Shown here in pieces: positions 25,317 through 34,588 of a DNA stretch of 64,000 nucleotides; positions within the stretch are counted from its first letter, which is position 1; each line of letters starts with the position of its first letter. The notes under the pieces were generated by a model that was given only the letters and a program-made list of their open reading frames with translations, had not been told where the DNA came from and did not search any database. The stretch is from positions 6,552,001 through 6,616,000 of the forward strand of contig NZ_CP017174.1 of assembly GCF_006402735.1 (NCBI RefSeq), read 5' to 3'. The translations under genes and the position numbers were made by a program. The DNA comes from Myxococcus xanthus (GTDB lineage Bacteria; Myxococcota; Myxococcia; Myxococcales; Myxococcaceae).

Positions 25317-27200
25317 CTACGGCGAACACCAGAGCCGGACCGTCCGGTCCGCCCCCAGCGTGGCGAGCTGCCCGGTTCGAGCAAAAACGACTCCGATGAT
25401 GGATTGAGGCCACTGCTCTTGCGCGATGGAGGTCCCATGCCCCGACAACCGCTCGCGAACCGTGAAGTCGGAGGTCTTCCACAACAGCACCTCGGACTCG
25501 ACATTCCCCAGGGCCAGCACGGAGCTGTCGGGCGAAAACGCCGAGGCGAAGCCGCGCGGGAGCGACGCGCTCACCCAGCCCTGGAGCCCGAGGACTTCGA
25601 CCGACGAGAAGCCAGTTCCATCCGCGCTGCCAAGCCACCGCCCATTGGGCGAGAACGAGAGGTCAGGCCCCCCCGCATTGAACCCCTGGTCGAACGTTTC
25701 GCTCACCGTGCCCGTTGCTACGTCCCGGAGCCAGATTCGGTTACGCCCGGAGAATTGGTTGGTGGCGATGAAGCGCCCATCCGGAGAGAACCCGATCACC
25801 TGATCCTCCTCCACGTCGACGTCCCGCAGGAACCTGCCTGTGGCGACATCGTTCAGGAAGAGCTTGCGCCCCTCGATTCTCGCCGACACCGAGAAGTCCG
25901 CGGAGAGCGCCTGGTCCAGGAACGGCTGGAGCCGCTGGCCGGTGACACTGTCGTAGATCGCCGCGTCCACGCGGACCTTTCTGAGGTCCGGACTGAACTG
26001 GATGCGCCAGGGGTTCGCGACAGCAGGCGCCTCGACGGCGCTCAGGTCCGCCGTCCTCCACACCCCCAGGACTCCATCCGCGTTGCCCGCGAGGAGTGAG
26101 CCATCTGGGGAGAACGCCACTCGCCCTCGCATCTGCGGGCCCAGGGAGAGGGTCCGTACGAGCCCCAGGTCCTGAAGCGACTGGATGACGACCTCGTTGC
26201 CCCAGGGACCACAGCTCTGCCCAGAGCCATTGCACCAGAAGGAATCGACCCCCAGGTCCAGGATGAGCTCCGTGCCGTCGCGGCTGAACCCGAGACGACT
26301 CACGCGGGACGCGCCCTGTCTGGGAAAGACGTGCAGCTTCGTCCAGTCCTCCACGCGGTAGACCGTCACACCAGCCTCGGCCGCCTCCGCATAGAACCGA
26401 CCGTCTGGGGAGAAGGCGCTCGCGTCGAGGAGCAGCGAGTTCTCCGAGGGCTTGACCACCACGCCGGTGTCAGCGCGAACCACCCTGCCCCCCGACGCCA
26501 GGAGCGCGCCATCCGCGGACCAGGAGACCTGCCCTCCCGACAGATTGGGCAGGCTCCTCGGCTCGCCCGCGGCCGGAACACCGACGACCCACACGGAGTG
26601 GCGCAGGGCGATGGCCAGCCCTGCTCCATCCGGAGAGAAGCTCAGGGATTGGACGACCTGCTCGTACTGTCGCTGCCAGGAGCCCAGCATGCCGCCATCC
26701 GCCACGCTCCATATCTTCACGATGGCGGTCTCGCTCGTCGGGCTGTCGAACCCACCCGTCGCGATGAACGCGCCGTCCGCGGAGAGCGCCACGCTCGTCG
26801 TCCGCCCCGCGTGCGGGTGCGCGAAGGTCCGGACAGGAGCCAGGTCCGGAAAGCTCCAGACCCGAGTCTGCGTGCGGCTCGCCGCCGCGAGGATGCGCCC
26901 GTCCTTGGAGAACGCCACCCCCACCTGTTGCCCCGGGAGGTCCCAGAGCGTGCTCAGCCGGCTTCCATCCCGCCGGTAGAGGACCAGTTGACCCGACAAG
27001 GTGGCCGCGGCCAGCACCGTGCCGTCAGGCGACATCGCGGACGCGACCAGCGCGCCGGCCCCGATGGCTCCACAGGGCCGGAAGGGCGCGGCGCTCGACA
27101 CCGGGGGAACCGGGATGGGGTCGGGCGTCGAGGGCGGACTCCCTTCCGAGCAGGCGCCAAGAACCACCAGGGCCAGGACAGCGGAATGGCCGATGCGCAT
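25317..27200 (-). CDS. WD40-repeat lipoprotein
   Basis: A 627-residue envelope protein. The start at 27200 gives MRIGHSAVLALVVLGAC, a lipoprotein signal with the lipobox Cys at 17; a longer frame to 27251 adds 17 unlikely residues. The mature part contains many WD40-like blades (SPDGTVLAAATLSGQLVLYR, SADGAFIATGGFDSP, FSPDGRFIATNQFSGRNRIW, ATLGADRTVRLW at the end), enough for one or two beta-propellers. Such proteins usually scaffold other proteins; no enzymatic motif is visible. It is separated from the chimera gene by 42 bases and transcribed in the same direction. Confidence 0.87.
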   Translation of the reverse strand: MRIGHSAVLALVVLGACSEGSPPSTPDPIPVPPVSSAAPFRPCGAIGAGALVASAMSPDGTVLAAATLSGQLVLYRRDGSRLSTLWDLPGQQVGVAFSKDGRILAAASRTQTRVWSFPDLAPVRTFAHPHAGRTTSVALSADGAFIATGGFDSPTSETAIVKIWSVADGGMLGSWQRQYEQVVQSLSFSPDGAGLAIALRHSVWVVGVPAAGEPRSLPNLSGGQVSWSADGALLASGGRVVRADTGVVVKPSENSLLLDASAFSPDGRFYAEAAEAGVTVYRVEDWTKLHVFPRQGASRVSRLGFSRDGTELILDLGVDSFWCNGSGQSCGPWGNEVVIQSLQDLGLVRTLSLGPQMRGRVAFSPDGSLLAGNADGVLGVWRTADLSAVEAPAVANPWRIQFSPDLRKVRVDAAIYDSVTGQRLQPFLDQALSADFSVSARIEGRKLFLNDVATGRFLRDVDVEEDQVIGFSPDGRFIATNQFSGRNRIWLRDVATGTVSETFDQGFNAGGPDLSFSPNGRWLGSADGTGFSSVEVLGLQGWVSASLPRGFASAFSPDSSVLALGNVESEVLLWKTSDFTVRERLSGHGTSIAQEQWPQSIIGVVFARTGQLATLGADRTVRLWCSP

Positions 27201-27303
27201 CACCGTGAGACTCCTGTGCGAAAGACGGGCGCGGGAGGCTCTTCGGTTCATTCCAGGAAGGCAAGCGACAGTCAGTCGGCGCGCGTCCGTCCCGGAGCGC
27301 GTC

Positions 27304-27738
27304 TCAGGTCCGCAGGACGGCGACCGCTTCCACCTCGAAGAGCATCCCGTCCAGCGCCAGCCGGGGGACGGGAATCAGTGTGCAGGTCGGCTTCATGCCG
27401 CCACCCCAGGCCGCGTCCAGTTCGGGGCCGATGATGCGGAGCTTCTCCTCCGTGTGGTCCACTACGAGCATCGTGAGCTTGGCGACGTCGCCGACGCCCG
27501 CGCCCACGGACTCCAGGGCCGTGCGGACGTTCTGGAACGCTTGTCGCACCTGGAGGCGGAAGTCGGGCTCGAGCGCCCCGTTCTCACGCTCCCCTCCCTG
27601 CCCCGCCAGGTAGACGAGCCGGGTGCCGGGCGCCACCTGCGCCACGTGTGAGAAGCCATAGGGCGCTGGGTCGAACAGGCCCTTGGGGTTCGTCAGGAGC
27701 AGCGGCGACGTCTTCGAGGGTTCAGCGGTCTGTCCCAT
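27304..27738 (-). CDS. RidA-family protein
   Basis: A 144-residue YjgF/RidA protein. Core strands are LVYLAGQGGE, VRQAFQNVRTALESVGAGVG and the C-terminal CTLIPVPRLALDGMLFEVEA, where the Arg of VPRL corresponds to the substrate carboxylate-binding Arg of imine deaminases. RidA hydrolyses reactive enamines/imines from PLP enzymes, but many subfamilies differ. Its start overlaps the end of the upstream HxlR gene by 17 bases, so the two are co-transcribed. Confidence 0.93.
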   Translation of the reverse strand: MGQTAEPSKTSPLLLTNPKGLFDPAPYGFSHVAQVAPGTRLVYLAGQGGERENGALEPDFRLQVRQAFQNVRTALESVGAGVGDVAKLTMLVVDHTEEKLRIIGPELDAAWGGGMKPTCTLIPVPRLALDGMLFEVEAVAVLRT

Positions 27739-28102
27739 GATTCACCTGGATAGCGGAGGGAGGCCGCGACGGCGCTCCACCATCACGTGGCGCGTGATTC
27801 CGTCCCCACTCCGACAACGTGTGCACGGCATTGCTGAGCTCCGCGCCTGTTTGAGTGAGCGAGTATTCCACCTTGGGTGGCACCGAATCGAACACCGCGC
27901 GACCGACCACGCCGGCGGCCTCCAGCTCCCGCAGCTGCTCGAACAGAACCTTCTCGCTGATGCCGAGAACCTGGCGATTCAGCTCTCCGAAGCGCGTGGG
28001 CCCCAGATGCAGCGCCCATTCAAGGGTCGGCTTCCACTTGCCACCGATGACCGTCAGCGCCGTGCCGAGCCCGCAATCCGCAGCGCGCTGCTTTTTCGCC
28101 AT
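27722..28102 (-). CDS. HxlR-family transcriptional regulator
   Basis: A 126-residue winged-helix regulator with the family pattern CGLGTALTVIGGKWKPTLEW, RFGELNRQVLGISEKVLFEQ, LRELEAAGVV and a YSLTQTGAEL wing. HxlR proteins act as dimers, often sensing reactive electrophiles or redox state and controlling a divergent oxidoreductase gene. Here the divergent gene is a truncated NAD(P)-binding protein gene and the co-transcribed gene is RidA-like. A perfect palindrome lies in the divergent gap. Confidence 0.93.
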   Translation of the reverse strand: MAKKQRAADCGLGTALTVIGGKWKPTLEWALHLGPTRFGELNRQVLGISEKVLFEQLRELEAAGVVGRAVFDSVPPKVEYSLTQTGAELSNAVHTLSEWGRNHAPRDGGAPSRPPSAIQVNHGTDR

Positions 28103-28128
28103 GCTCCCACCTCCTCCTCATCCGGCAC

Positions 28129-28142
28129 TTACAATCTTGTAA
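28129..28142. promoter_or_regulatory. Candidate HxlR operator
   Basis: TTACAATCTTGTAA is a perfect 6-2-6 inverted repeat, 26 bases upstream of the hxlR start, in an A/T-rich patch that also holds promoter-like sequence (ATACTTAT). Its form is like known HxlR-family sites built on TTAC...GTAA. Confidence 0.55.
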
Positions 28143-28217
28143 ATACTTATCCTGAAACGCAATTCATCCGAATGACAGACGCACGCATCCAGCGCAGCGC
28201 ACCAAGGGGCAGCGAAC

Positions 28218-28350
28218 ATGAGCAATCCACAGAGCGACGTGACGGTCATCGGTTTGGGCAAGATGGGCTCGGCTCTCGCGGGAGCCTTTCTGCGAGCCGG
28301 GCATCGGGTGACGGTCTGGAACCGCACCGCGAGTCGCGCCGGGGCCAGCC
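28218..28350 (+). pseudogene. NAD(P)-binding 6PGDH-like oxidoreductase, N-terminal remnant
   Basis: ATG 28218 begins MSNPQSDVTVIGLGKMGSAL with AGAFLRAGHRVTVWNRTASR next, the Rossmann GxGxMGxxxA fingerprint of beta-hydroxyacid dehydrogenases and imine reductases. After about 43 residues the frame passes into the IS91-like tail, so nucleotide binding remains but substrate and catalytic parts are gone. It was probably the divergent target of the HxlR regulator. Confidence 0.75.
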
Positions 28351-28770
28351 TTGCACTCGCCGTGGGCAGTCCCAGCTGCTCCAGTATCGCTCGCACCCCT
28401 CCCGCCTCCTTCTCGTACGCCAGCACCCGCCGCATGCCTCCACACCTCACGCAGGCGCATACGTCGAAGTCGAACGTCCTCCTCAGCAGTTCTGCCCTGT
28501 CCACACGCGCCGTCCTCTCCTTCATCGGCTCCTTCCTGCCCGCTGCCTGGGGTGCCACCCTCCCCTCCTCACCTCCTGCTTGGGGGAACGGGGCCTCCGC
28601 ACCTGGGCGAGGTGCTGTCCCAGCGGCCCCGGGCCGCGCGCCTTCGCGGCGCTCGGCAAGACGCGCCATCCTGGAGGTCGTGTCGACGCGCACGCGGATG
28701 GACCACCCGAACGGGGTCTCGCCTGCTCCGCATGGCCCCCCGGGAGCTGCCACCCCCGGAGGGTCATGTC
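28351..28770 (-). mobile_element. IS91-like transposase 3' remnant, longest copy
   Basis: On the minus strand, LLRRTFDFDVCACVRCGGMR, RVLAYEKEAGGVRAILEQLG and LPTASARLAPAR match the C-terminal end of IS91-type transposases common in this group, with a CxxC zinc pair. About 80 residues of degenerate, frame-disturbed sequence precede it. Its left end interrupts the 6PGDH-like gene at about 28350. Only the 3' part is present. The remaining bases to 28829 show no gene. Confidence 0.75.
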
Positions 28771-28829
28771 CGCGACCAGGACCCGATAGCGTCCGCTACC
28801 GACCCGGTCGCCAGACGCCGACGGGCTGA

Positions 28830-30217
28830 TTACGGGCTGAGGGAGATGCTCCCCGACCAGTAGCCGTAGGAGTACGTGGTGACGCCATTGCGGGTGGTGC
28901 TCGCGTAGCTGCCCTGGGCCGGCTGGATGGTGACGGAGACCTGTCCGCCGGTGGCGGGAATCGCGCCCGCGTGCACGGCCGCCGCGCAGACATCCGAGTC
29001 ATCGGTGTAGAGGTCCGTGCCCCATACCGACGCCCCGAGACTCACCGTCGGGCAGTTGCACCGGATGCTCGATCCGTTCTGCCCGCGGTAGGACATGATG
29101 TTGAAGCTCGAGCAGAGCGGCGGCGGCTGCGGCACCTGCGCCCCGATGAAGCGGAAGCTCCCCCCCAGGCGCCGTAGGAGCTCGTGGTGACGCCGTTGCG
29201 GTTGGTTCCGATGAAGGTGCTCTGGGCCGGCTGGACCTCGAGGACCACCGCCCCGCCGCTGGTGGTCATCACCCCCGCGTGCACCGCGGCGGTGCAGATG
29301 TTCGAGTCATCGGTGTAGAGGTTCGTCCCCCAGACCGAGCCCCCGCCCCCCGAGGAGCAGGTGCAGCGAATCTGCGCCCCCGTCTGCCCGCGGTAGGCCG
29401 CGACGTTGACGTTCGAGCAGCTCTGGGTGGCGCTCTGGCCATAGAGGATGTTCAGCGCGGTGATGTCCGCGCTGGTGAACTCGCCGGTACTGCCGATGTG
29501 GGGGCAGGCGTTCATGACGGACCCGTCCCAGACGGCGGTGGTCGGCGTTCCCGGGATGTGGATGATGCCCACGTCCTCGTCCCCTTCGACGCCGGTGTAA
29601 GGTGGCACGCAGCTGATGCTGCGATCATAGTAGTCCGTGTGGCGCAGGCCGAGGGTGTGGCCGAGCTCGTGAGTGATGATGTGCTCGTTGATGTCGAGGG
29701 GCTGGTCGTTCATCGCGGGGATCATGTTGATGGACCCGTAGGGCAGGCCGTCCGAAGGGAATCCCGCCCAGTTTTCTGGTCGGATGGTGGAGATCTCCGC
29801 AGCGATGGTCGCGGAGCAGCCGGTCGTCGGACCGCGCGCGAAGGTGAATCGCAGACCGAGCGCATTGTAGTTGCCGATGGCCAGGTCGAGTCCCTGGCTC
29901 AAGTTGGGAGAGCTGCTGAACGCGGCCGAGGGGTTGATGCAGATCTTCGTCACCTGGGCGCCGACGAGGTTGGTTGAGCGGTAGTGCTCGGCGCTCCCCG
30001 GGGGAGTCTGAATCATCTCGCGGGACGCCTGGAGCGTCACATGCGCGTCGCCGCTCACGAACACGGCCTCGTCGATGACGCGGATGTCATTGGCCGGATA
30101 GCCGGCCTCGATGAGGTTGGAGATGATCTCCTCGTTCTCCATCCGCGGGTCCATACCGCCGCAGCCGACCAGCAATCCGACACCGGTCACCGCGAGGACT
30201 GCTGTCTGCTTGAACAT
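28830..30217 (-). pseudogene. M57 (HEIGH) metalloprotease lipoprotein with two LCCL domains, frameshifted
   Basis: The start at 30217 gives a lipoprotein signal (TGVGLLVGCG, Cys19). The zinc site HELGHTLGLRH is at residues 183-193, followed by HIPGTP and SVMNAC motifs as in the M57 dual-action HEIGH peptidases. Two LCCL-type domains follow (VWGTNLYTDDSNICTAAVHA and VWGTDLYTDDSDVCAAAVHA). Between them the frame is broken: the C-run at 29160-29166 (seven) needs one more base to join GAWGG to SFRFIGAQVPQPPPL. The coding sequence is thus either a recent pseudogene, a phase-variable gene or a sequencing error. Stop TAA at 28830. Confidence 0.85.
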
Positions 30218-30849
30218 GGATGCTCGTCTATCTGACTGCGGGGAATGCGCGCCGTCCGGCGTGGGCTTCACGCCGTGGCCGCGCGACGCCTCATAGCGCG
30301 CATTCGCCGGGTCGACAGCTCAAAGGCTCGCGACACAGCGTTCCTCGGCATGTGACCCCCCCCGGGTATTTCAACGGCGTTCTTGTTCTCCCTCGCGTTG
30401 AGACTCCGCGGGTTCGGCCCCCTGGGGTGGACCTGTCCGCTTCTTCCTTCGTGCCGGGCGGCGCTTCACAATTAATTGCATGGGCACTGACACCGCTCGG
30501 ATTCCAAGGGACCAGGAGAAGACTCACGGCTCCAGGCCGGGACCGGAGCGGGAAGGGGCCCGGCTCGCGTGGCGGCGGGCGCCTCGCGTCAGGTGCGTCA
30601 GCTGCGCGCCCTCCAGGACGCCGTCACCCGGAGCCCTCTCTGACGCGTCAACCCCCATGTCAGCCCATGCCTCCTGACGTGTCAGGCCCGCGCTGGCGAC
30701 AGCGCCTCGAGCCCCATTCCATCCGATGGCAGAGCAAACGCGCTGAGCAGTGAAGACTCTCTCCTCCTGGTCCCTCGCTTGCACTCCCACGACTCGCGGA
30801 GAAGCTCCCGAGCATCCGCAGTCCCCGTTCGAGACAATGGAGAGAGAGC
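30218..30849. other. Long intergenic gap
   Basis: No coding, repeat or RNA feature could be supported. A C8 run at 30357-30364 and an A/T patch near 30467-30480 (CACAATTAATTGCATG) are the only irregularities. Promoters of the divergent secreted-protein genes must lie here. Confidence 0.4.
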
Positions 30850-31830
30850 ATGAGAGGATTTTTGCAACTGACCGCGCGTTGTGCTGGGTTGTGGGTGTTG
30901 GCCGCCGCCCCCGCGTGGGCGCAGCAGCAGGAAGAGGTCTGGCTCGACACCCGGAGCGCCGCTCCCGTGATGAGCCAGACGGTGCTGAAGCAGGGATGGC
31001 CGCATCTCGTCACCCTGCAGGGCACCTTCAACGTGTGGGGGAACAACATCGCCCCGGGCCCGCAGTCAGGCCAGCCCGAGCCCGCGCCGATGTTCCCAAG
31101 CCCGGGCGTCACCAACCGCAACGTCGGCCTCGACCCTGAGTTCGTCTTCGCGGGCGTGAAGCCCCCGGCGGCCGCTCCGCTCAGGGCGAGCGCCATTCAG
31201 CTCAGCCTCGACGGAGGAAAGACCTGGGCGCATCCGGCCTCCACGGCGGCCTTCAACGCGGCCGAGCACAAGTATGGCTATGAGGTGACGGGCGGGGAGT
31301 CCGCGCTGCAGGTGCGCATCGCCGACAAGCCCGTCACCGACAACTCCGGGCGCTTGAAGATTGTCGTGGTGCCCGCCGAGGAGCTGTGGCTGAACACCCG
31401 GAGCGCCGCCCCCGTTCCCAGCAAGCAGGTGCTCCAGAAGGGCAAGCCCTACCGTGTCACGATGCAGGGCACCTTCAACGTGTGGGGGAACAACATCGTC
31501 CCAGGCCCACAGTCCGGTCAACCCGAGCCCGCGCCGATGTTCCCGAGCCCGGGCGTCACCAATCGCAACGTCGGCTTCGACCCTGAGTTCGCCTTCGCGG
31601 GCGTGAAGCCCCCGGCGGCCGCTCCGCTCAGGATGAGCCTCGTCCAGGTCAGCGTCGACGGAGGAAAGACCTGGAAGCACCCGGCATCCACGGCGGACTT
31701 CAACGCGGCCGAGCACAAGTACACCTACGACCTGACGGGAGAGGACGCGCCCCTGCAGGTGCGCTTCGCGGACGCGCCTGTCAACGACAACTCCGGGCTC
31801 GTGCGAATTCTCGTGCTGCCCGGAGCCTGA
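30850..31830 (+). CDS. Secreted protein made of a tandem duplication
   Basis: A 326-residue protein with a signal peptide (LWVLAAAPAWAQQ). The mature part is two ~150-residue repeats starting EEVWLDTRSAAPV and EELWLNTRSAAPV; each contains GTFNVWGNNI, GQPEPAPMFPSPGVTNRNVG, AFAGVKPPAAAPLR-type and VSVDGGKTW segments. The repeats are almost identical even at DNA level in the middle, pointing to recent duplication or gene conversion. Each looks like a beta-sandwich; a lectin or adhesin role is possible but I do not recognise the family. A perfect hairpin follows at 31851-31887. Confidence 0.85.
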   Translation: MRGFLQLTARCAGLWVLAAAPAWAQQQEEVWLDTRSAAPVMSQTVLKQGWPHLVTLQGTFNVWGNNIAPGPQSGQPEPAPMFPSPGVTNRNVGLDPEFVFAGVKPPAAAPLRASAIQLSLDGGKTWAHPASTAAFNAAEHKYGYEVTGGESALQVRIADKPVTDNSGRLKIVVVPAEELWLNTRSAAPVPSKQVLQKGKPYRVTMQGTFNVWGNNIVPGPQSGQPEPAPMFPSPGVTNRNVGFDPEFAFAGVKPPAAAPLRMSLVQVSVDGGKTWKHPASTADFNAAEHKYTYDLTGEDAPLQVRFADAPVNDNSGLVRILVLPGA

Positions 31831-31850
31831 TGCGCCCGCTCCAGGAATGA

Positions 31851-31887
31851 CGCGAAGCCGCCCGGACAACCCAAGGGCGGCTTCGCG
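31851..31887. terminator. Bidirectional hairpin terminator
   Basis: A perfect 13-bp stem (CGCGAAGCCGCCC at 31851-31863 with its complement at 31875-31887) and an 11-base loop lie between two convergent genes. Confidence 0.7.
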
Positions 31888-31905
31888 GCGAATCAGGCGA
31901 GCGCC

Positions 31906-32313
31906 CTACGGAACCCGGGCCCAGGTCGAAGTCGAGCCCTGGCAATACTGCGTCAGCCAATTCCCATCCCCGCTGACCGTGATGGAAACAGGCCCCCATA
32001 CCACGCTGGAGCCAGAGCAAACTCCACACTCACCTGAATAGGTGTTGGTCCCGGTCTTCACCAGGTTGCGGAAGCACTTCATACCCACCGACCAACAGTC
32101 AAAACCAGACCCCCTCTGGGCAATAAAGCCATCCCCCATCGAGTTGATGCTCTCCTTCCACCCCCCAAGCTCCCACGTCGCGACAACAGGCTCACCGACC
32201 AGCGACTTCTGTTCGACCGTGGAGAGGTCCTGTCCCTCCCCCCCACCCTCGGGCCCTGCGCAAGCGACGAACAGAAGCGAGGCAAAGGCCACAACAACAG
32301 ACTGTGACTTCAT
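31906..32313 (-). CDS. Small cysteine-containing lipoprotein
   Basis: A 135-residue lipoprotein (LLFVACAG, lipid Cys18). The mature part has five further cysteines (FDCWSVGMKC, ECGVCSG, YCQG), which may form disulfides, and is Gly/Ser-rich. No known domain was recognised. The ribosome site GAGGAG supports the start at 32313. Base composition is less GC-rich than the housekeeping genes, and the upstream 32330-32430 stretch is A/T-rich. Confidence 0.7.
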   Translation of the reverse strand: MKSQSVVVAFASLLFVACAGPEGGGEGQDLSTVEQKSLVGEPVVATWELGGWKESINSMGDGFIAQRGSGFDCWSVGMKCFRNLVKTGTNTYSGECGVCSGSSVVWGPVSITVSGDGNWLTQYCQGSTSTWARVP

Positions 32314-32732
32314 TCTTGAACTCCTCAACTTAGGGGTGACGAGGTCCCAGACCTCAAGAACAAGCTACACTTTCAAACCAAACAGCGAAATCAACTTCCA
32401 GACCCCAGACATCAATACAACGACGCTGAAGACATCCATCTCACGGGCAGCGGGAGACCGCCCATGAGACGAACGCTCGGGCAGCCTCGTCTGGTTTGTA
32501 GATGCGAGACGGCTGCCGCATCGGGCTTGCGCGTGCGCGCCGCTCCCTTCTTCGAGCCCATCTTGCTCAACGACTGCACAGCGACCGCCGTCCCCTCAGC
32601 GGATGGCTGACCTGGCAAGCCCGGCCCTGACACCGGGGCCCGTCGAAAAACGGAGCGAGGGCCGAGGCGCATGGGCCCACCCCTCCACGTCATGCCTGTC
32701 TCAGCCTCGAGGAAGAGAGCTTCAGCGCGGCA
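32314..32732. other. Gap with no supported gene
   Basis: The part nearest the lipoprotein gene is A/T-rich and probably holds its promoter. At 32470-32730 a minus-strand frame has some protein character but no start context. Confidence 0.35.
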
Positions 32733-33437
32733 TCACGAGATGCAGGTGAACCACACATACAGGACCCACGCCGTTCCCGAGGTCGCAGCTCCGCGCGCGA
32801 AGCCCGTCTCGAACCCATGATGCTGACACACCTGGTTCGCGACACTGCGCACAGCCGGCCATGGCGAAGTCAAGCTGAAGCCAGTGGACATGGCGGGGAA
32901 GGCCGTGTCGTTCGTGTAGGCACCTTTCTGCTGCGAGTTGGAGGCATTGATGCAAACCAGCCCCATGTTGTCCGTCACACTGTTGTGGTGTCCGGTAAGG
33001 AACCCCGTGTCATAGGGCATGCCCCACGTGCCGGTGCCGCATTCCTCGTGCGCGGCAGCCTCGGCCCGGAAGGACTTCTGCGCACCAATCGGCGTGACGG
33101 TGCTTTCCCACCATGCCGACAGACCCACGTCGTAGGGGATGTCCTGCCATCCCACCATGTCCTCGGTGAAGCAATGAATCCCCATCAACTCACCCAACTG
33201 CGCCCCCGTGTAGACACCTCGCGCATACCCGGCCCAGGCACACACCGCTTCCGCGCTTCGGTTCGCGTACGCCCAGTCCACGTCCATGGTGTTCGTAATG
33301 GGGTACCCCGCCGCGCTGCGCATCGACGCCGTCGTATCGAAGAAGACGATTCCCGCGAAGGCCGGAGCCGCGGTCAGTGTGACGATAGCGGTCGCGAGGG
33401 CTGAAACGAGCTGGGAAATTCGTACGGCTCCGAACAT
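32733..33437 (-). CDS. Secreted protein of unknown function
   Basis: A 234-residue exported protein; the signal peptide is MFGAVRISQLVSALATAIVT followed by LTAAPAFA. The mature part has six cysteines and many Trp/Tyr/Gly residues (AVCAWAGYARGVYTGAQLGE, HCFTEDMVGWQDIP, WPAVRSVANQVCQHHGF). It looks like a small disulfide-stabilised extracellular domain. The start at 33437 has a clear AGGAGAG site; the frame extends upstream to 33479 without one. The function is unknown. Confidence 0.7.
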   Translation of the reverse strand: MFGAVRISQLVSALATAIVTLTAAPAFAGIVFFDTTASMRSAAGYPITNTMDVDWAYANRSAEAVCAWAGYARGVYTGAQLGELMGIHCFTEDMVGWQDIPYDVGLSAWWESTVTPIGAQKSFRAEAAAHEECGTGTWGMPYDTGFLTGHHNSVTDNMGLVCINASNSQQKGAYTNDTAFPAMSTGFSLTSPWPAVRSVANQVCQHHGFETGFARGAATSGTAWVLYVWFTCIS

Positions 33438-33893
33438 TCTCTCTCCTGATGGAAAATCGGCCAGAATAGCCAAACGCAATACGACCCCCAGTGTGATTCC
33501 TGGTCGTCACCAATCGCAATCCAGACATGCTGCAAGATTCGCCCGTCACTTCATCCTTTTCCAGGTGCAGCAAGGCGCATCCCCGCCTCGCCTCGGCCTG
33601 AGTTCCTTGATGCGCTCAAGCGGTTCGAGGCGGCGCAAGGGGCTGCGCGGCCTGTCCACCGGACGGGAGCTTCGCTCGGGCGACCCCGTCAGCGACCCTC
33701 CGACGTCACGATTCTTCATGTCGGCGTCGAAGCGTTCGCGCTCCATCCCGCCCAGGTCGACCCGCGAATCTCACGGGAGATTTCGGCGGCTCTGAAGTCG
33801 CTGCACTCCACCCGTGGACAACGCCGGATGGGGGCGGGACACGGCCGCTCGTCTACATCAGATTGCCATTACCGCTCACCACAGGAGAGCCTC
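33438..33893. other. Gap with a possible degraded coding stretch
   Basis: From about 33597 a plus-strand frame without a start reads PEFLDALKRFEAAQGAA ... DVTILHVGVEAFALHPAQVD and runs into the next gene's frame. It may be a remnant. The family was not recognised. Confidence 0.3.
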
Positions 33894-34352
33894 ATGTCCG
33901 TTCGGAGAATAGTGAAGCACCTTCCATTCGCCGCAGTGGTTGCTTCGACCGTGGCATTGCTTGGAGCCTGCGGGGAGCCACTTGCCGCCGACGAAGATGG
34001 AGTCGACTCGGGAGACACCATTACCGCTCTCGAAACACCACCTCCAGCAGCGACTATGAGCTGCACACACAATCGCGACACAACCGTCATTACATGCACC
34101 GGAGGTGCAAGCAATGGCGTGTCACCGTATACCTATCAGTGGCAAATGGCGTACGACCTAGATGCCGATCCTTCTCCAGAAAACTGGCCCTGGGATAACG
34201 GCACCACCACCTACACCGAGTGGTGCACAACGGGCTTACAGCAAGGCGGAAGGTTCTTCTATCTCTACATCCGCTTCCGGGTCCTCGACGCCAACAACTA
34301 CGTATCAAACTACGTAGAGAAGAGATATCGGTGTTGGACTCCGAATCCGTAG
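33894..34352 (+). CDS. Small lipoprotein with an Ig-like/PKD-like body
   Basis: A 152-residue lipoprotein (ASTVALLGACGE, lipid Cys26) with AGGAG at 33883-33887. The mature part (MSCTHNRDTTVITCTGGASN, then GVSPYTYQWQMAYDL) has the YxYQW pattern of Ig-like or SprB/PKD repeats, two cysteines placed as in an Ig disulfide, and a C-terminal Cys. Codon use is A/T-richer than average. The function is unknown. Confidence 0.7.
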   Translation: MSVRRIVKHLPFAAVVASTVALLGACGEPLAADEDGVDSGDTITALETPPPAATMSCTHNRDTTVITCTGGASNGVSPYTYQWQMAYDLDADPSPENWPWDNGTTTYTEWCTTGLQQGGRFFYLYIRFRVLDANNYVSNYVEKRYRCWTPNP

Positions 34353-34588
34353 GCCGTCAGGCTCAATTGGGCATGTAGAGCGCATTTCAGATGCGCACCC
34401 AGTCCCAAAATCTGTGTGGGCCTGATTGAGCCACTCCCGAAAGACGCACTCCTTTAGGGAAGGTGACGCCTCCCGTCGACTTCCCAAAGCACGGCCCCTC
34501 GGTGATTGCCGGGGCCATCCAGCGACTGAGCGTCTCTCAGCGCAAGCGCCACAAGCTGTGCCCGCGCGCATGGTTCTTTCAAAATGTC

